From the NCBI RefSeq assembly GCF_003086295.3, contig NC_092040.1, positions 620,001 to 684,000 of the forward strand: 64,000 nucleotides of DNA. The letters are read 5' to 3'. A model generated the notes under the pieces. That model searched no databases, was not told the DNA's origin, and saw only the letters and a program-made list of their open reading frames with translations. Positions 24,099-38,094 of this stretch are shown in pieces (the first letter of the stretch is position 1; the number at the start of each line of letters is the position of its first letter). Source of the stretch: Arachis hypogaea. Taxonomy: Eukaryota; Streptophyta; Magnoliopsida; Fabales; Fabaceae. The translations under genes were made by a program, and so were the position numbers.

Positions 24099-24555
24099 AT
24101 GGCTCGCGCGGGAGGGATAACGAACGCTGTGAACGTGGGAATAGCAGTTCAAGCCGATTGGGAGAACCGCGAATTTATCTCTCACATTTCCCTCAACGTT
24201 CGTCGCCTCTTCGACTTCCTCGTCCAATTCGGTATATCTAACTCTTCCATTTCTGATTTCTGCACTTCAAATTATGCTCTTTTTGGGTACTGAATCACAC
24301 CGGCAACATCTCAAGTTTGAATATTTTGTTTGTTTGCCGGGATCCCTTTTCCTTTTTGAGCCTAGTTAATTGAATTTGAGTCCTTTAATTCATATTGCGT
24401 ACCAATTGTTTGTGTTTTTGCTTCATTCAGAGGCTACAACCAAGAGCAAGCTTGCATCGTTGAATGAGAAGCTTGATGTATTGGAGCGTAGGCTGGAACT
24501 CCTTGAAGTTCAAGTGGCCAATGCATCAGCCAACCCATCTCTTTTTGCTACATGA
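24099..24555 (+). CDS. BRK1: BRICK1, SCAR/WAVE complex subunit (HSPC300)
   Basis: Smallest subunit of the SCAR/WAVE complex, which activates ARP2/3 to nucleate branched actin at the plasma membrane. In plants it shapes trichomes and pavement cells; in legumes other members of this complex are needed for infection threads. Two exons, 24099-24231 and 24431-24555, encode 85 residues, exactly the size of Arabidopsis BRK1. The sequence starts MARAGGITNAVNVGIAVQAD and ends with a heptad-patterned coiled-coil helix (residues about 47-76, LASLNEKLDVLERRLELLEV) and the tail ANPSLFAT. The intron splits a Glu codon (G|AG). Very strongly conserved family, so identity is near certain. It runs toward SYMRK, tail to tail, about 1.1 kb away. 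Confidence 0.97.
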
Positions 24556-25605
24556 TGCCATTTACTTACAGCTTTTTCCAGTAAGCACCTCCCCTCCTAC
24601 CTATAATGTAAAATCTAGAGAGAATATTTGGTTAGTGTCTTGCCTTGTGTTGTGTAAATCTTGTTCTTCAATTTCAATTTTTGTCCAGCTTATTTGTGAT
24701 GGTTAGTTACTACTGCACTCCTTTTGTTTGTAACTTTGGACAAGCTAAACCCTATGGTTCATATGTATCATATTTTTGGTTCGTTGTACCTCTATCAAAG
24801 CCTTTAAAATCCTACCTTCTAAATCGTTCATGTGTTCATGATGCATTCCTTACGTTGTAATCCTATAATTGCATTCATATTTTCTGTTCTGAAACCTGCT
24901 TTCAAATGTAACATGCTTTCTAAAGCAGTAATCTTAGTTGTCGTTCAAGGATCACATCAATTAAGAGTACTGGTGGTATCTTATATTATAAGGAGAAAGG
25001 AAGTTGCTTTGGCAGAAAAATTCTGGATTTCTTCCACTAGATAGAAATGGATGATAAGCTGATAACATACTGTACTATAGTCATAATCCTGTCCTCAATA
25101 GCATTTAAGTAATGGCCATATTGAGGACCAGCTCAAAGAAAAGAGAATAGATGGTTTCTAGTGAATTGATTCCCAATTATTTTTGCCATTAGTATTTCAT
25201 AATTTCTGCAACCCTCATACTTCAATTTGCTGAGATATATAGTTTAATGAGTTATACGTAACAACCTCAACTAAATGTGCTTGACCTTTCTGCCAATATA
25301 TTAAATCCTCTTCCAGAACCACATGTCTATATTTTATTAAATCACAATCGAGTTGGTTTATGTGGCCTTTACTAGTGAAGTTTGGACTTAGCAATAGATA
25401 CTGTCACCGAATATCAATTACGTTTTACCCAAATTATATTTCTACCAGAAGTAATGGGGGATGAGCAAGAGAGTAGTCGTTTCAAGATGCATAGAATGGA
25501 TGAAAGTACATTCACAAGTATATTCTCTGGTTTGCCATTTCAGAATAATAAGATAATGGCTAAACCAATAATCAATGAATCATAAAAAATTTCATTGACC
25601 CATTC
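24556..25605. other. spacer between convergent BRK1 and SYMRK
   Basis: Contains the 3' regions of both genes. Short open frames here have no recognisable domain or strong coding character. Confidence 0.65.
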
Positions 25606-25715
25606 TACTATCTTGGTTGTGGGAGGGACAAGGTTTGTGATGTGATGGTAGATTCTGCAGTACTATCTTGGTTGTGGGAGGGACAAGGTTTGTGATGTGA
25701 TGGTAGATTCTGCAG
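25606..25715. repeat. perfect 55-bp tandem duplication over the SYMRK stop codon
   Basis: Positions 25606-25660 and 25661-25715 are identical over 55 bases (start TACTATCTTGG, end ATTCTGCAG). In the transcript the first copy holds the last codons of SYMRK and its TAG (25663-25665); the second copy lies in the 3' untranslated region. The protein is unaffected. Confidence 0.97.
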
Positions 25716-28700
25716 TAGATGAAGTAGAGGGCGGAACCCTCTTATCCATGACGAAAGAGTAGCGGTTCGATCCTCCGAGGCTGTCTATGGACTTCATGTA
25801 TTCCGATGCATTGTTTTCTATGATCAGAGCATCCTCCAACTCACGGACAATGTCATCCATGCATGGCCTGTACGCGGAGAATGGTTCAATACATTGCAGT
25901 GCCACTTCCACCACTCTCCACATTGCTTCTGCATGGTATCCTCCCTTGATTCCAGGATCCACAATTTCCTCTATCTTTGATGCTCTTATGTATGGCTTAG
26001 CCTGCATGAAAAGTTAAGTTACTTCTTAGTGCCTGCTAATCATATAGGATTGAAAATGGATAAGCGAAAATGTAATCTTCGTAGAGATTTAATATGTATG
26101 CACTGTGAGTGTAAAAATAATATTTAGACAAGCATGCAATCATGTATTGTTTTGTCATTAGTGTTTTCCTTAACAACTTATTATTTCAAAAATCATACAA
26201 ATACAAACATTTGATTGATTGATAGTATAAAACTCTTCTCGTATTGGTGCAGTCCAATGATAACATATTTTGGAAATGGACCATACCCATTCAACCAAGC
26301 TCCACTCATTTCGTGGCCTCTTTATGTCGAGAGGTTCTCGACCACTCACAATTTCAAGTAGGACCACACCAAAGCTGAAGACATCACTCTTTTCCGATAG
26401 CTGTTGGGTTGTATAGTACCTGCATAGGGATACTTGTCAGCTTCTGTGTTGCATTCTGTAACACATGAACATATAGGACTAGGAATATTAAGATCCTTCA
26501 TCATCTCATTTGAATTCAAACAGATGAGTCATCCCTGATAATCTGTAGTTACTTACACAACGGTCTGAGTTATGTGGTTTCATATAAAAGTACATTAAGG
26601 AAATATAATAAAAAAGCGTTGTTTTATCTCTAATTGTAGTCGCCCTAAAGCAAATTCTGAATGCTGTAAATAACGGTTTCAAGTCGCACTTTTTATTGGT
26701 CATTTTTATTCAGACGATTCTAAAGTGCTAAAACAGTGCAGTATGAAATAAGGTCAACACATAATCCGTTTTCACTTACTCTGGATCCAAATAGCCCGCA
26801 GTTCCTCTTACTTCAAGTGAAACATTACTGTCTCCTTCCTGTGGAGCATATTTTGAGAACCCAAAATCTGCAACCTTTGCACACATGCTATGATCCAGGA
26901 GTATATTGCTAGATTTTATGTCCCTGTGTATTACAGGACGTCCCGGAAATGTGTGAAGATATGCCAACCCTGCTCAATTAAAACGGTTGTAAGGATTCTA
27001 GTGTCTCCAAAATGTTATAGATGAAAATTGTAGTTACTAGTGGCTTGATAAGAAATTGAATATTGTTTTATGCTGTTTGCTAAAATCTCAGTAGATCCAT
27101 GATGGATCAAATACAAGCAAATGATCAGATTTAGCTAATTCAATATTTCCCATCTTTCTTCTTGGTCAAGCCTTTCTCTGGATTAGGAAAAAGCAAAGCA
27201 TCATATTACTTACCTCGAGCTGCACCAAGTGCGATTGAGAGTCTAGTTGGCCAGTCTAATATTTTTCTCTTTGCTGGTTCCCCTGTTGCCAAGTGATACT
27301 TAGAATCACTATACATTTAGACATATCAGCTGAAGGAATTGTGGGATATTTACCATATAGTCTATTCTGCAAAGAGCCATTGGACATAAAAGGGTACACG
27401 AGAATCTGTTGATCCTTTTCATTGCAGTAACCAATAAGAGGCACAAGGTTCTCATGCTGTATTGCAGAGAGTAAGTTTAGCTGCAATATGTATCACGGAC
27501 CAGTCAAATACTCAGATGACATACTGTAGAAAGTAACTAATACGCATTGAAATTAGGGAATTTTCATGGGAATATAGAATGGATGATACATTGAAAGGCA
27601 CATACTGTACCTCATTATCAAATTCTCGAGTTCCCTGAGTCGACGTGGCTGACCGGACTTTCACTGCCACTTCTTGACCATCGTCTAGCATGCCCCGGTA
27701 AACTGGACCAAACCCTCCCTCACCTATCAACGTCTTGTACTTCTCTGTTGCCTCCTCTATATATTCCAAAGTGAATGCTTGAATTGACACAGACTTTATG
27801 AAGAAGTCATCTTTGCTTGGCAAAGAGAAAATTAAGTCTGCATTTTTTATTTTTTCACGCAAGAACATGTCAGAAATTCCCTTATACAGAATGAACAAAT
27901 AGTGAGAGCCAATTGTACACAACCTCCTCATTTATCATAAGTTGATAACAATTTGTCCTTGTTAGCAGGCATGCAAAATGTAAAACCATGTGTTCTGTAT
28001 TAAAGGTGGCATTTTTAAAGACTAGTGAAATTGTGATCTGAAATCTGATATTGTCTTTAGGTAGTATTTGTTTACTGTCTAGAGACAATGGAAGGAATCA
28101 ATGGGATGATAGAAACACATCTATGTCACTTCTTTTTGGTTGTACAGAAGTTGTCTTAAAAAATAAAAATAGTCCGCAAAATAGATTGCTTGGTTCCCTC
28201 TATTTTAAAAATACATAATTATCTTGACAGACCCTTATCCAAACATGGTTTTTGTCATAGAACTATAACTATACATCCCTTAGATAATGATATATGATAT
28301 GACTATACTTTCAGTTTAGGCTGAAAGGCAATGTTTTGCTGTAGAATTGCAGAGAGACATAGGATACAAAGGATTAGAGAACCAATAAAATACTTACTTG
28401 TTGTCACTGGGTATCTCTTTCCAACAAATCCTTCCCATGGAATTAGTTTATGTCTATAACAGCAAACAAAAATAACTCCAATAACCAAAGTAATCAATAG
28501 TGATCCACATGTAACCACACTAATAACCACTACTTGATCAAGTCTGGAGTCTTCTTCCTTGCATCTTCCGCCACTGAAATATTCATAATAATAATGAAAA
28601 GGCGGTCAATTTTACATTATTATTATTATTTTTATAGAACTTTTTGTTTCTTTGGCTGCTCCTTACTCTGTCTGGATTAGTGAACTGCTCAATTTTGGTG

Positions 28701-31700
28701 GAATGTCTTCCTTCAAATGTTCATTGCAACCAAAATATCTGGAAGTAATGAATAGCACACAACCTAAATTTATGGAAGACATATGCTGCTAAAAAAGATA
28801 ACAATTATTAATAGTGGTGAGGAAGCAAAATGCCAACATATAAAACTTACAGTGTTTTTAAATTTGGCAGTGAGGAAATGGATTCTGGAAGGGATCCCTC
28901 TAAGTCATTGTAACTCACATCTCTGCTCCAAAATCAATCAACATTTGAAAGAAAAATCCAGTGGTAGTATTAATTCACCTTTTACAGTAATCTAACATTT
29001 TGTATAGAGAATTATATGAAGTTATGTTGTGATTGTTATATTGATGTTAACTATAACATTGACAAGGATAATATAAGTGCATTATAGCTATACAAATCAG
29101 ACTAGTTCATAGTTGAACTTTGAAAAAGAAGGAATAGTTACATTGATGTCAACAAGGAAGAAAGTGGAAATGAGGAGGGGATTTCACCAGTGAAGCTATT
29201 GTGGCTCAGGTTCCTGCACATCACAAAATTATAGCAATGCATAAAAATCAGTACCATATTACTCACCAAAAATAAATGCAGAAGCAATTGAATAGGAGTT
29301 TTTGAAGCAATACAGTGTTCTCAAGTTGGTCATCTCAGTGACACTGGAAGGAATTGGTCCTTTGAGATCACTGGAGGAAAGATCCCTGCATAAATAACAT
29401 TGTACATAATAATAAACATCTCATGTCAGTGACATATAAATAAGAGTATAAGACTTGAATCATCCAAAAACAGAAACTGCTTAGCTTGAGACCTTGAATT
29501 AACGCCATCAATTTGAGTTTGATACATTTGTGGAAAGACTTACAAATCAGTGATAACAGATGGACCACTTGAATGATCACATGTTATTCCATGCCATGGG
29601 GAAAGAATACAAGGGTCTCCACTCCAACTCTTCAGCACTTTATTGTCTTGGTTTTGCACCAATAACTGTTCTCTTACCTTTTTAATCACTTCCACTGAAG
29701 AAGAAATAACAAGGTTTTGTGTAAGAGTGAGAGGGTCGTATTATAGAATAATATATCATAAACATGGGAAACAAAATGGTGCAGTTCTCAAAATTAAAAA
29801 TGGAATGCGAAATAGATAATTATGGCAACTAGCAACATAGGTCATCGAACTCTCAAGTTCCTTGTAAGTTTTGCAGGTTTAGGTCCCTGGATTGAGCTTT
29901 CAATTTTCCAGGTTGAGTCTTACAATTCAGGTTCACCTAAGCTCCATAGAGTTTAGGTGAACTCTCAAGTCTAGTTACCTTGCTAGCTACCCCCACAAGG
30001 AAGGGATAAGAACAATGGCAACAATTTCACACATAATTGGACCATTACTACACTTACCATCTGTTTGGTTGGTCCCTTCAATCCATGGGTGTACCTGCAT
30101 GATCTCATAAGCATTCAGAAGTGGTCCATTCTCGGAACCAGATGCCTTGGCCAAGGTTAGGTTCAATGATCCTTTTGCTGATACATTTAAGAGAGTGTAT
30201 CTGTAGTTGGACCCTCCATTCAATATGTCAAATCTTCCCTCTTTGATCTCACTGTTAACAAAGATGTCAAACACTCTTTGTCCTGCTTTGAGAGTACTAT
30301 TTGATTCAAGGAAATAGAGAAACATGCGATATTCATAATCCGTGGTGTTGAGGACATTGTGGATGAACTCCAACCTCTCAGAGTGGGTAAGAGCAGTTTG
30401 TAGGACTTGCAGGGGAGGGAAGATACTAGTTTTGGGATCAAAATTGGTGATGTTTAAAGATAATGCAAGAGCTGATGATGATGAACTTGAAGTTTCTTTC
30501 CATATTCTATCACTCTTGTCAACAGGGTACCTGAAACTGGTAAATTGTCGAATTATGAGACCGTTTATTCATGCATCATGCAAGAGTAGAACACATACAT
30601 ATGGTCTTGTATCTAACACATTTTCCCATGCAAGAGCCATTTTTGGAGTGCCAATTTTCTTACTCCGCTAGTAGTATACTTTATCAAATGAAGTTGGAGT
30701 AAGTCTCAAAGTAAAATTAGATCACATACCTGATGTTGCCTCCAAGGTTATTTCTGGTTATCAGTTTCAGAAGACTAGCAGGTAAACCTTGCAGGTACTC
30801 TTCATGAAGTGGCCTTAATTCGAGCTGCGAAATATAGGGACTACCCACCCTTTTCACTAAGCAGAAGTCTGTGAAGTTTTGTGTGGCCCTGAAAGCTCCC
30901 TCTATTTCTAAGTCCTGAGACCTGAATGATCTCACTCTGCTTAATTGAGTTACCCCTACTGAAACATCAAAGAAAGAATTTGATGAATTCTTAAAGGGAA
31001 ATATGCCCCTTATCAGATACACTTTGTTAGGAGTTGTTGGCAAATTGTAACATCTCTTTCCCTCATTTATATCAAACAATCGAAAATTTTCGTCTCTAAT
31101 TTGGTGTAACACGGTTTCAGATAGGTGCCTGCAACTTTTCTTATCAGGGAAAGAACTGTAATCTGTTGTGTAATTTAAGGTGGTCACTGGATCTGTATAA
31201 TTTGAATCAGCACAGCATGCTATGCTCTCAAACCCTGCATAAGGGGAGAAAAATGTTATAGATTATAAACATTCTGTGCTACCAAAATAGATTTCCTCAT
31301 AGTGTGAATTGTTTTCCAGATTTTCTAGGTGTTGGAGTATATGAAACTACCTTGTTTTGTTTCTGCATTTTCAAGGCATATTCTTTATGAACTATGATAA
31401 TTTTATAGACCTTGAATTCATGATAACATATGTTGCACTCTAGATGAAAAGAAATCGGTCCTCTTTCCATTCCATGTTGAAAAGTTGTTTTGCCCGTCAA
31501 AAGGAAAAAGTTGTTTTGACTTTTCTAATACATTCATAAATTGATATATCTAGCTAGAAATAAATTGCATCCAGACACATTGACTTATGAATATATCAGA
31601 AAAATGACTAATCAATTTGGAATGGATTGAGTAATTATAATAATTATTTTAGAGTTACAATCTTAAGTTGCTAACCTTCACTTGCAGAAGCTGATCTGAT

Positions 31701-31772
31701 AAATATGTAGACACAAAGAACATATACAACAAAAACCAATCTTAATATCCAATAATCTTGTAAATCCATCAT
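25663..31772 (-). CDS. SYMRK: symbiosis receptor-like kinase SYMRK (NORK/DMI2 type)
   Basis: Plasma-membrane LRR receptor kinase of the common symbiosis pathway, needed for early signalling to rhizobia and arbuscular mycorrhizal fungi. Exons in transcript order: 31772-31676, 31234-30730, 30530-30058, 29694-29544, 29385-29314, 29213-29142, 28922-28851, 28738-28667, 28573-28398, 27837-27611, 27480-27354, 27282-27214, 26969-26780, 26419-26287, 26001-25663. They join in frame to 924 residues (Lotus SYMRK has 923). Order: signal peptide 1-30; malectin-like domain about 33-350; GDPC motif 384-387; LRRs about 409-504, made by four 72-nt exons of one repeat each; membrane helix about 519-543; kinase with GEGGFG 602-607, Lys 623, HRD Asp 721, DFG Asp 739 (equivalent to Lotus Asp 738). 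All catalytic residues are present. Two adjacent ATGs begin the protein. The neighbour upstream on the same strand is STR2. Confidence 0.96.
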
Positions 31773-33255
31773 CTATGTAAATGATGATCATCCCATGGTG
31801 TTCTCAGCCTTGAATCCTTGCCAAATAACTTGGTATCTACCACCAAGAACCATAAAATTCCTTCTCAATTGCATTTCTTTATCTGTCTTGAAAACCAACA
31901 TCTTTGTAGGACTTAATTATGGTAAAGTTAGAACAAAGAACCTTATTGCTTAATCATATACATCAAAACTATACCAAATAACTTCATTATCTCCTCATTA
32001 AAAATTTGGAGCCACCTTGAAAAATTGCTCAATTGGATTTGGATATAGAGTTTAAGAAGAAAGAAGATTCTCTCAAATGTGTAGGTTTGACTTCAAGGCC
32101 GAAATGTGCAGGAGCTAGGAAAGAGATGGAAGATGAGTTAGAGAGATTGAATTAGTATACATTCATTGTTAATTATTAATCATTAATTATTGTTGATGTT
32201 AAACCAATATAATTAATTTCTTTTTGTTTAGGTGGTGGTTACATAATTACTTGTATATAATATTACTATGACCAATGATCCTTCGTCTTCTTCCACCTTC
32301 TTCCCTCTTATTGATGCAATATACATGATTTAAATAGTAGTAGTAAATTGCAACAAATTTGAACTTTTCTGGTATACGTATATGCAAATTGTTAGTTCTG
32401 TATTGTATATGTACTTAATATATTAAAGTATTGTATAAGCTCCTAATAAAATAATGCTCATGTCTCTATTATTGTGGTGTAAATATTGACCAATGTTTTA
32501 AACTAGCAGTTCTATATATGATTATTAATGTCAAGTTTCTATGTCTCTTTATATCATGCAATTACAAGCTAATAAAGTCTTAGGTGGCTAAAAAAAAAAG
32601 AAAAATATAGTTCGAAAAAAAAACAGAAAAAAAAGCAATTATTTGTGAAGGGTCTGGATTGAAATTTAGAAAAATTTGACATTATAGTCATGTAAAAATA
32701 TATTGATATATATGCCTCAAATCATTTAAACACTAGAAACCATGATCACCTAATAAAGAAAATTTTTATACAATACAAGTTTGTTCCTTATTTATTATAT
32801 CATTATCATGTTTAACTTAGAAATTAACACTATGTTTTATCTTATTATACAATTAATTATTATCCAATATTTATAGCCCATAATATTCTTATTTCAAAAA
32901 AAAAAAAACCATAGAAATTTGAAAAATGGGGGGAATTTAGAAAGTAGGAAGAAGTGGCTGGAGAAAACCCCAAAAGGGCAGGTAAACCCTTGGTAACTTT
33001 GGAGCATTAGTCTAACTGCTCAGCATGAACTGCTTGAAAATTACATTTGAAATTAAAATAGCATCCATTTACATATATTTAGCACAAATTGTGGGCGATA
33101 ATCCATTAAAAAAATGACATAGTTATATATATTAATCCAATATATAGCTTGGTCCAGACCTAGGAACTACTATATGAAATATAAATTATATGCACTATAA
33201 AAGGAAAAAGGATTATAACCACCCCCATATATTCAATTCAGCCTCAGCATCCTTC

Positions 33256-33259
<4 letters not shown>

Positions 33260-33290
<31 letters not shown>
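33260..33290. repeat. (TA)n microsatellite
   Basis: Uninterrupted TA run of about 15 units. Confidence 0.9.
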
Positions 33291-33291
<1 letters not shown>

Positions 33292-34697
33292 TATTTGAAG
33301 ATATTATTGATAGATATATATCCTTCAGTAACAAATCCATTGCATATTTGTGTTTTAAGTTGTCGGATATACTGATGCCTAGTGGCTAGTGTGTAGACAA
33401 ATTAAAGAAAATCAATAATAAAATGTAATGTGAACATAAAACTTAGCCTGTGATAATATCTTTCACGTAGTACTATTACTCATCGTTCTTCATTCTTTAA
33501 CGTTAAAATTGTTGTTACTCTTTCTTGTTTTCCGAATGTTTTATGTTTTATACTCCACATAAAGGGAAGTGTATGTTGATGGCAATGTATATAATAATAA
33601 TAATAATGAAGTTTAATTTTAATACAACCTTAGTGTGAAAAATGTTATTATACTGTGTAAACTGATTAAATGTATTTATCTGAATGACCATTCAAAATTG
33701 TCAGTATATAAAAGTGATTATTTTTGCTTGATTAGATGTGATAATATATAAAATTCAATGTCTTTGTTAATTTATTTTAAACTAATAGTGTATGTATAGA
33801 AATTAAATCTATAATATTATGCCGAAGTCATCTAAACTTTCAACAAGCCAAGTTGTAATACTAACTAATAATCCTCTTTTTCCCCTTCAAATTTATGAGA
33901 AACTCTAATGGAAATTTTTATTTCCAGATTCCGTCCCCACTAGTATCTTTTACTCATTATTTTAATTTTTATGCATTGAGATTAATTTCCAAATTAACTA
34001 TTATGGGAGAAGTAGTCACATCGTAACACCAACTGGGAAAAAGGTTAGGATGAGTTGTTTCAGATTAAATTTATTGGAAGGCATTGTAAATACAGAAAGG
34101 ATAGATGTTGATATATAACGTTTTACTTTGTCAATCCAATAGTATATATATACTTCAAGTAGCTGAGTTGCTATTATATATTTTAATAAAATAACCTGTT
34201 CTTATAGTATGAGTCAAGTTACGTCCTTATATATTAACAAAGTTGCAAAGAAAAACTAGTGCCGGTAATTTTAAAGTTGAGTGTTAAAACGGTTCAAATA
34301 ATTGTAAAAGATTTAATATACCCATGGGCCATGGATCGGACCATGTCCTCAAAAATTGGGTCCAGGCACAGCTGGTTCTCCTCAGTTTCCTCCCTCTCAT
34401 TTGGATTATATATATATTATGAAATGATGAAGAAGAAGCATTTTTTGAAGAAGTATACATTACCAGCAATATATTCTATAATCTATACCTGTTTTTTAAA
34501 TTTGAAACTAGCTAATCATTAATCAGTTATTCAAAGTGCACAGGTTTTCTCTCTTCCTGAATTGACTTGGAAAATTACTTCTATTGGGAGTAATTGTTAT
34601 GAAAGATTCATAGTACAATCAATCTATATATAATGAATATTTAAAAGCTTTGGAGTGCACAAATTTTCATCTTCAAATGTTTTTTATTATGAAAAGA

Positions 34698-34698
<1 letters not shown>

Positions 34699-34726
<28 letters not shown>
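34699..34726. repeat. (ATT)n microsatellite
   Basis: Nine to ten ATT units directly left of the probable solo LTR. The run may have blurred that element's target duplication. Confidence 0.85.
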
Positions 34727-34729
<3 letters not shown>

Positions 34730-34730
<1 letters not shown>

Positions 34731-36288
34731 GAAGGTTGTGGTAGAGAAGGGGGTTGAATCTATGCCTTCTTTTTAAGTTACTGAAAAGATCCTTTAAAAC
34801 AAACTTTCAATTCTGATTTTGTTTGTACTCAGCAGCGAAAATTTATGAGACAATTTATTTTTGTCTCATGAATATCAGAAAACAGAACACAGCAGAGAAG
34901 ATAAAAGCTAACACCAGCATGTATCCTGGTTCGGTTGCCTTGTGCTATGCAATTTACGTCCAGTCTACTCCACAATAATGGAGGAATTTTTACTATAGTT
35001 AAAAGTATTACATACATCAATTTCACAGGATTGACCCAATCCTTTCACACTCAAACTCTAACCTAACTTGACATTGGCTATGCTAATACCTAATTATTCA
35101 CTCTTAGTGCTAACCCAACTAAGAAATGGATACCTAACAGGTACAAGATACAAGACATTTAATCAACCTAAAGAAATCTGAAATAACTCTAGGCTTTTTT
35201 CTCAAGTATGTCACTCAGCCTTTTTTCACTTATGGCTTTTACTTGAGCTCTCTCACTATGCCTTTTTACTCAAGAAATTATAGAAAGATAAACATTGAAA
35301 AGTACATTACAATCTGTAAAACATGAAGGAGATTGACTTCATCAACAGCCTCTTTGCTATGTGATAAACCAGATTTGCAAGCCTCTGATTTAGTTCTTCA
35401 ATATTGGCCGAATGCTTCTTTGAAAGAAAGCATTATCCAAGTAGAGAAACTTCTTCAGGAAACTCTTCACAGAACAAAACATCAATAACACTGGTTTACT
35501 CTCCTTGCTTCTGAATGAACAGAAAATCTTCTTTTATCTCCTTGCATGTTGTTGGTTCTTCTTCTTAGGTCAACTTCTTGAGCTTTGTGCTTCACCAACC
35601 CAACTATTCACTTTTTTCCATTTATCCTCAAAATAGGAACTTTGCTTCTGACCTTTTCTTGTTGACCGAAAGCCATAAATCAACAGAAATAGACATCCTC
35701 AATGGTAAACCCAGATCTTGGCCATTGAAAAACAACTTGATACCCAAGATTTGTCTGAGACCGTGGATACACAGTAGTGAAGAACAGAAATCAACTTTTC
35801 TTTGTATCCCATTTCGGACTGAGCAGAGAGTTGGAAAGAGGAGAAGAAGATATGATGCATGTATAAGGAAACGAGTTACTTTTTACCTTTACCTAAGCTT
35901 GATTTAGCTTGAAATGGTTGATTAGACTTCTACATTTCAAGCTTAGTCTTTCTCTTTATTACTTCTTTGGTGATCAGCTTAGGGAAGAAACTTTCTCTCA
36001 CTTTCTTTGAGTTTTGACCACAGCAAGTTAAAGTGTACGTTGAGTAGGTGTGAGAACAAATTGGAGGTATTGCCTTACTGAGGTCAAGTCGGGCTTAGGT
36101 TGGTTCATTTCGTTCATGCAACCCGTTTGATTTCTATTCATCACCTTTGGGCTTCTAATATTTTTGTGACCCATCAGAATAGATTCAGCTTGCTTTGAGT
36201 TGGGTTGTTGTTGATTAATACCCTTCCAGCTTTGTTTTTATTTTCATCCAATTGGGCTGTTCTTTTATTTTGTTTTGGGCTTGCAACA
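34730..36288. mobile_element. probable solo LTR or LTR fragment
   Basis: A block of about 1.56 kb with TG...CA ends: left TGAAGGTTGTGGTAGAG, right GGGCTTGCAACA, whose complement starts TGTTGCAAGCCC. Base composition and style differ from the surrounding AT-rich spacer. There are many Ty1-copia-LTR-like phrases (for example TATCCTGGTTCGGTTGCC) which I recall from legume repeats. No polymerase or integrase coding. I could not find a matching 5-bp target duplication, and orientation is unclear. Confidence 0.45.
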
Positions 36289-36440
36289 GTTTATAAATAA
36301 TTATCAACATATAATTATTAACAATTAATACTAATTATTTATTTTGTCCAATAAAATAATGTTTGTCATCATCAATTATATTAGTTAATTTTTTAACTCA
36401 ACAATATATATATACACATGTATGTGTGAAAAATTGCATA

Positions 36441-36560
36441 TAGAATTGTCTTTATATAAAGTTAGTATTTAAAAATTGTTAGATAGTTTAACAAATTTAA
36501 CTAAATTACCATCTAACAGTCTTAACTATCAACTTCATATAAAAAAATTATGAGTTTTTA
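36441..36560. repeat. MITE, family A copy 2 (degenerate)
   Basis: Inverted arms TAAAGTTAGTATTTAAAAAT and CTTAACTATCAACTTCATAT around ACTAAATTACCATCTAAC. Same layout as the copy at 1717-1841 but more diverged. Confidence 0.6.
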
Positions 36561-38025
36561 TCATATATATACTAATAAAATTATATTAACTAGAGTTTAA
36601 TATATACATATAAATTATAAGTGTCATAAAACTATTTCTCTTCAAAATTATAAGACAGATAATAAATAATTATATTTTTAACAATAAAATGACTTCATTA
36701 TCACTCCATTTACTAAGAGAGATTTTCTCCTTCATTTTGTAAGGATCAAACTAAATAATCTCTATCTTTGTTCTCATTGTAAGTCACTTAATTTCGATTA
36801 AAAAAATTAAATATATAAATAAGAAAAAGAGAGAATTAACATTTTTTCGATCAATATTTAATCAATTTTTTTCCTCTATCTTTTCTCTCTTTTCTTGGCT
36901 AAAAGAGAATAACAATGTTTAAACATTTTTATTAAGAAAAAGTAAAAAAAAAATTAACTTTTAGTTAGCTAACCTTAGCTAGTTTATTTTAAAATTTACC
37001 TTTATAATTTAAAATTTAAAGTTAAGAATTTTTTATTTAGACATAAACTAAATAATTCTAAAAAATTAATTAATATTAACTGAAAAAAATTAATTACTTA
37101 ACATTACTCTTTTATTAATTAACTGTTGATTGGTAGTTAAAAAAGCACCAAAATTTGCAAAATAAGGCCAACTACACAACTAAGGTCCCTGAGAACGAAA
37201 GCATGAGTTTTATAAATCACACAAGATCGAGCCCAGCCAAGTCATGGTACTAATAAAATTAAAATAACATATAGACAACATTTTGCGTAGTCTCATCGCT
37301 GCTTCATTATTGCTCCTGAAAGAAAATGTATTTTGAAAATGATCTTTAGTCAATTGAAAAAAGTGATATCGTAATTCACAAATAATGATAGATAGAAGAA
37401 ATTAAAAAGGACCCATGTTTAATCAATAATTTCAAGGATAATATACTTCGATTTTATCCTCAAAAACCTCATCAATCCATGGCAACATGTATATATATGT
37501 ATCATAATATAAATTAATGTTGGGATCTCTTGTTAAATTAGCCTTTTAGGTATAACATAACGAAGTTTTTTCCATTGTGTATTATATTGAAGCCAAAGTT
37601 TTTATACTATTCATCCACCAAGTATTTTTAACTTTCGTATAAAAATATAATTATTATTAATTAATTAATTAGGTTAGAAAAATACTATTACTAAAATAAT
37701 GTCTATAGTAAACTATGTAAATAAATTTAGCGAGATTAAAGCTTTTATTAGTAGTTATTGTTTCATAATCATAAACTTGGGATCTAGTTGGCAGGCCTGT
37801 ACCCAACAAATCGAATTTGATGTTTCCAATGGATTTATTGACATATATTCCAATATTAATGAATCTCTGTCATCTGATAATATATATTGTATGACAAAAA
37901 CAATAATTAATAATTTAATATTGCAAAAGTTGACCTTTCTCCATATATTAATTGTATTGATAAACCAAAAATATTATCGAAGAGGCACTTGGTATGGTGA
38001 CTTATTAGATAGAATTGAAGGAATA

Positions 38026-38027
<2 letters not shown>

Positions 38028-38091
<64 letters not shown>
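38028..38091. repeat. (TTA)n microsatellite
   Basis: About 21 TTA units. It produces false poly-Tyr (plus) and poly-Asn (minus) frames. Confidence 0.95.

Positions 38092-38094
<3 letters not shown>

Larger units (their letters stand above)
31773..34729. other. SYMRK upstream region and AT-rich spacer
   Basis: Presumed SYMRK promoter followed by AT-rich spacer. A possible TATA-like TATATA near 32250 (minus strand) is too weak to call. Contains TA and TTA microsatellites at 33260-33290 and 34699-34726. No gene seen. Confidence 0.6.
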
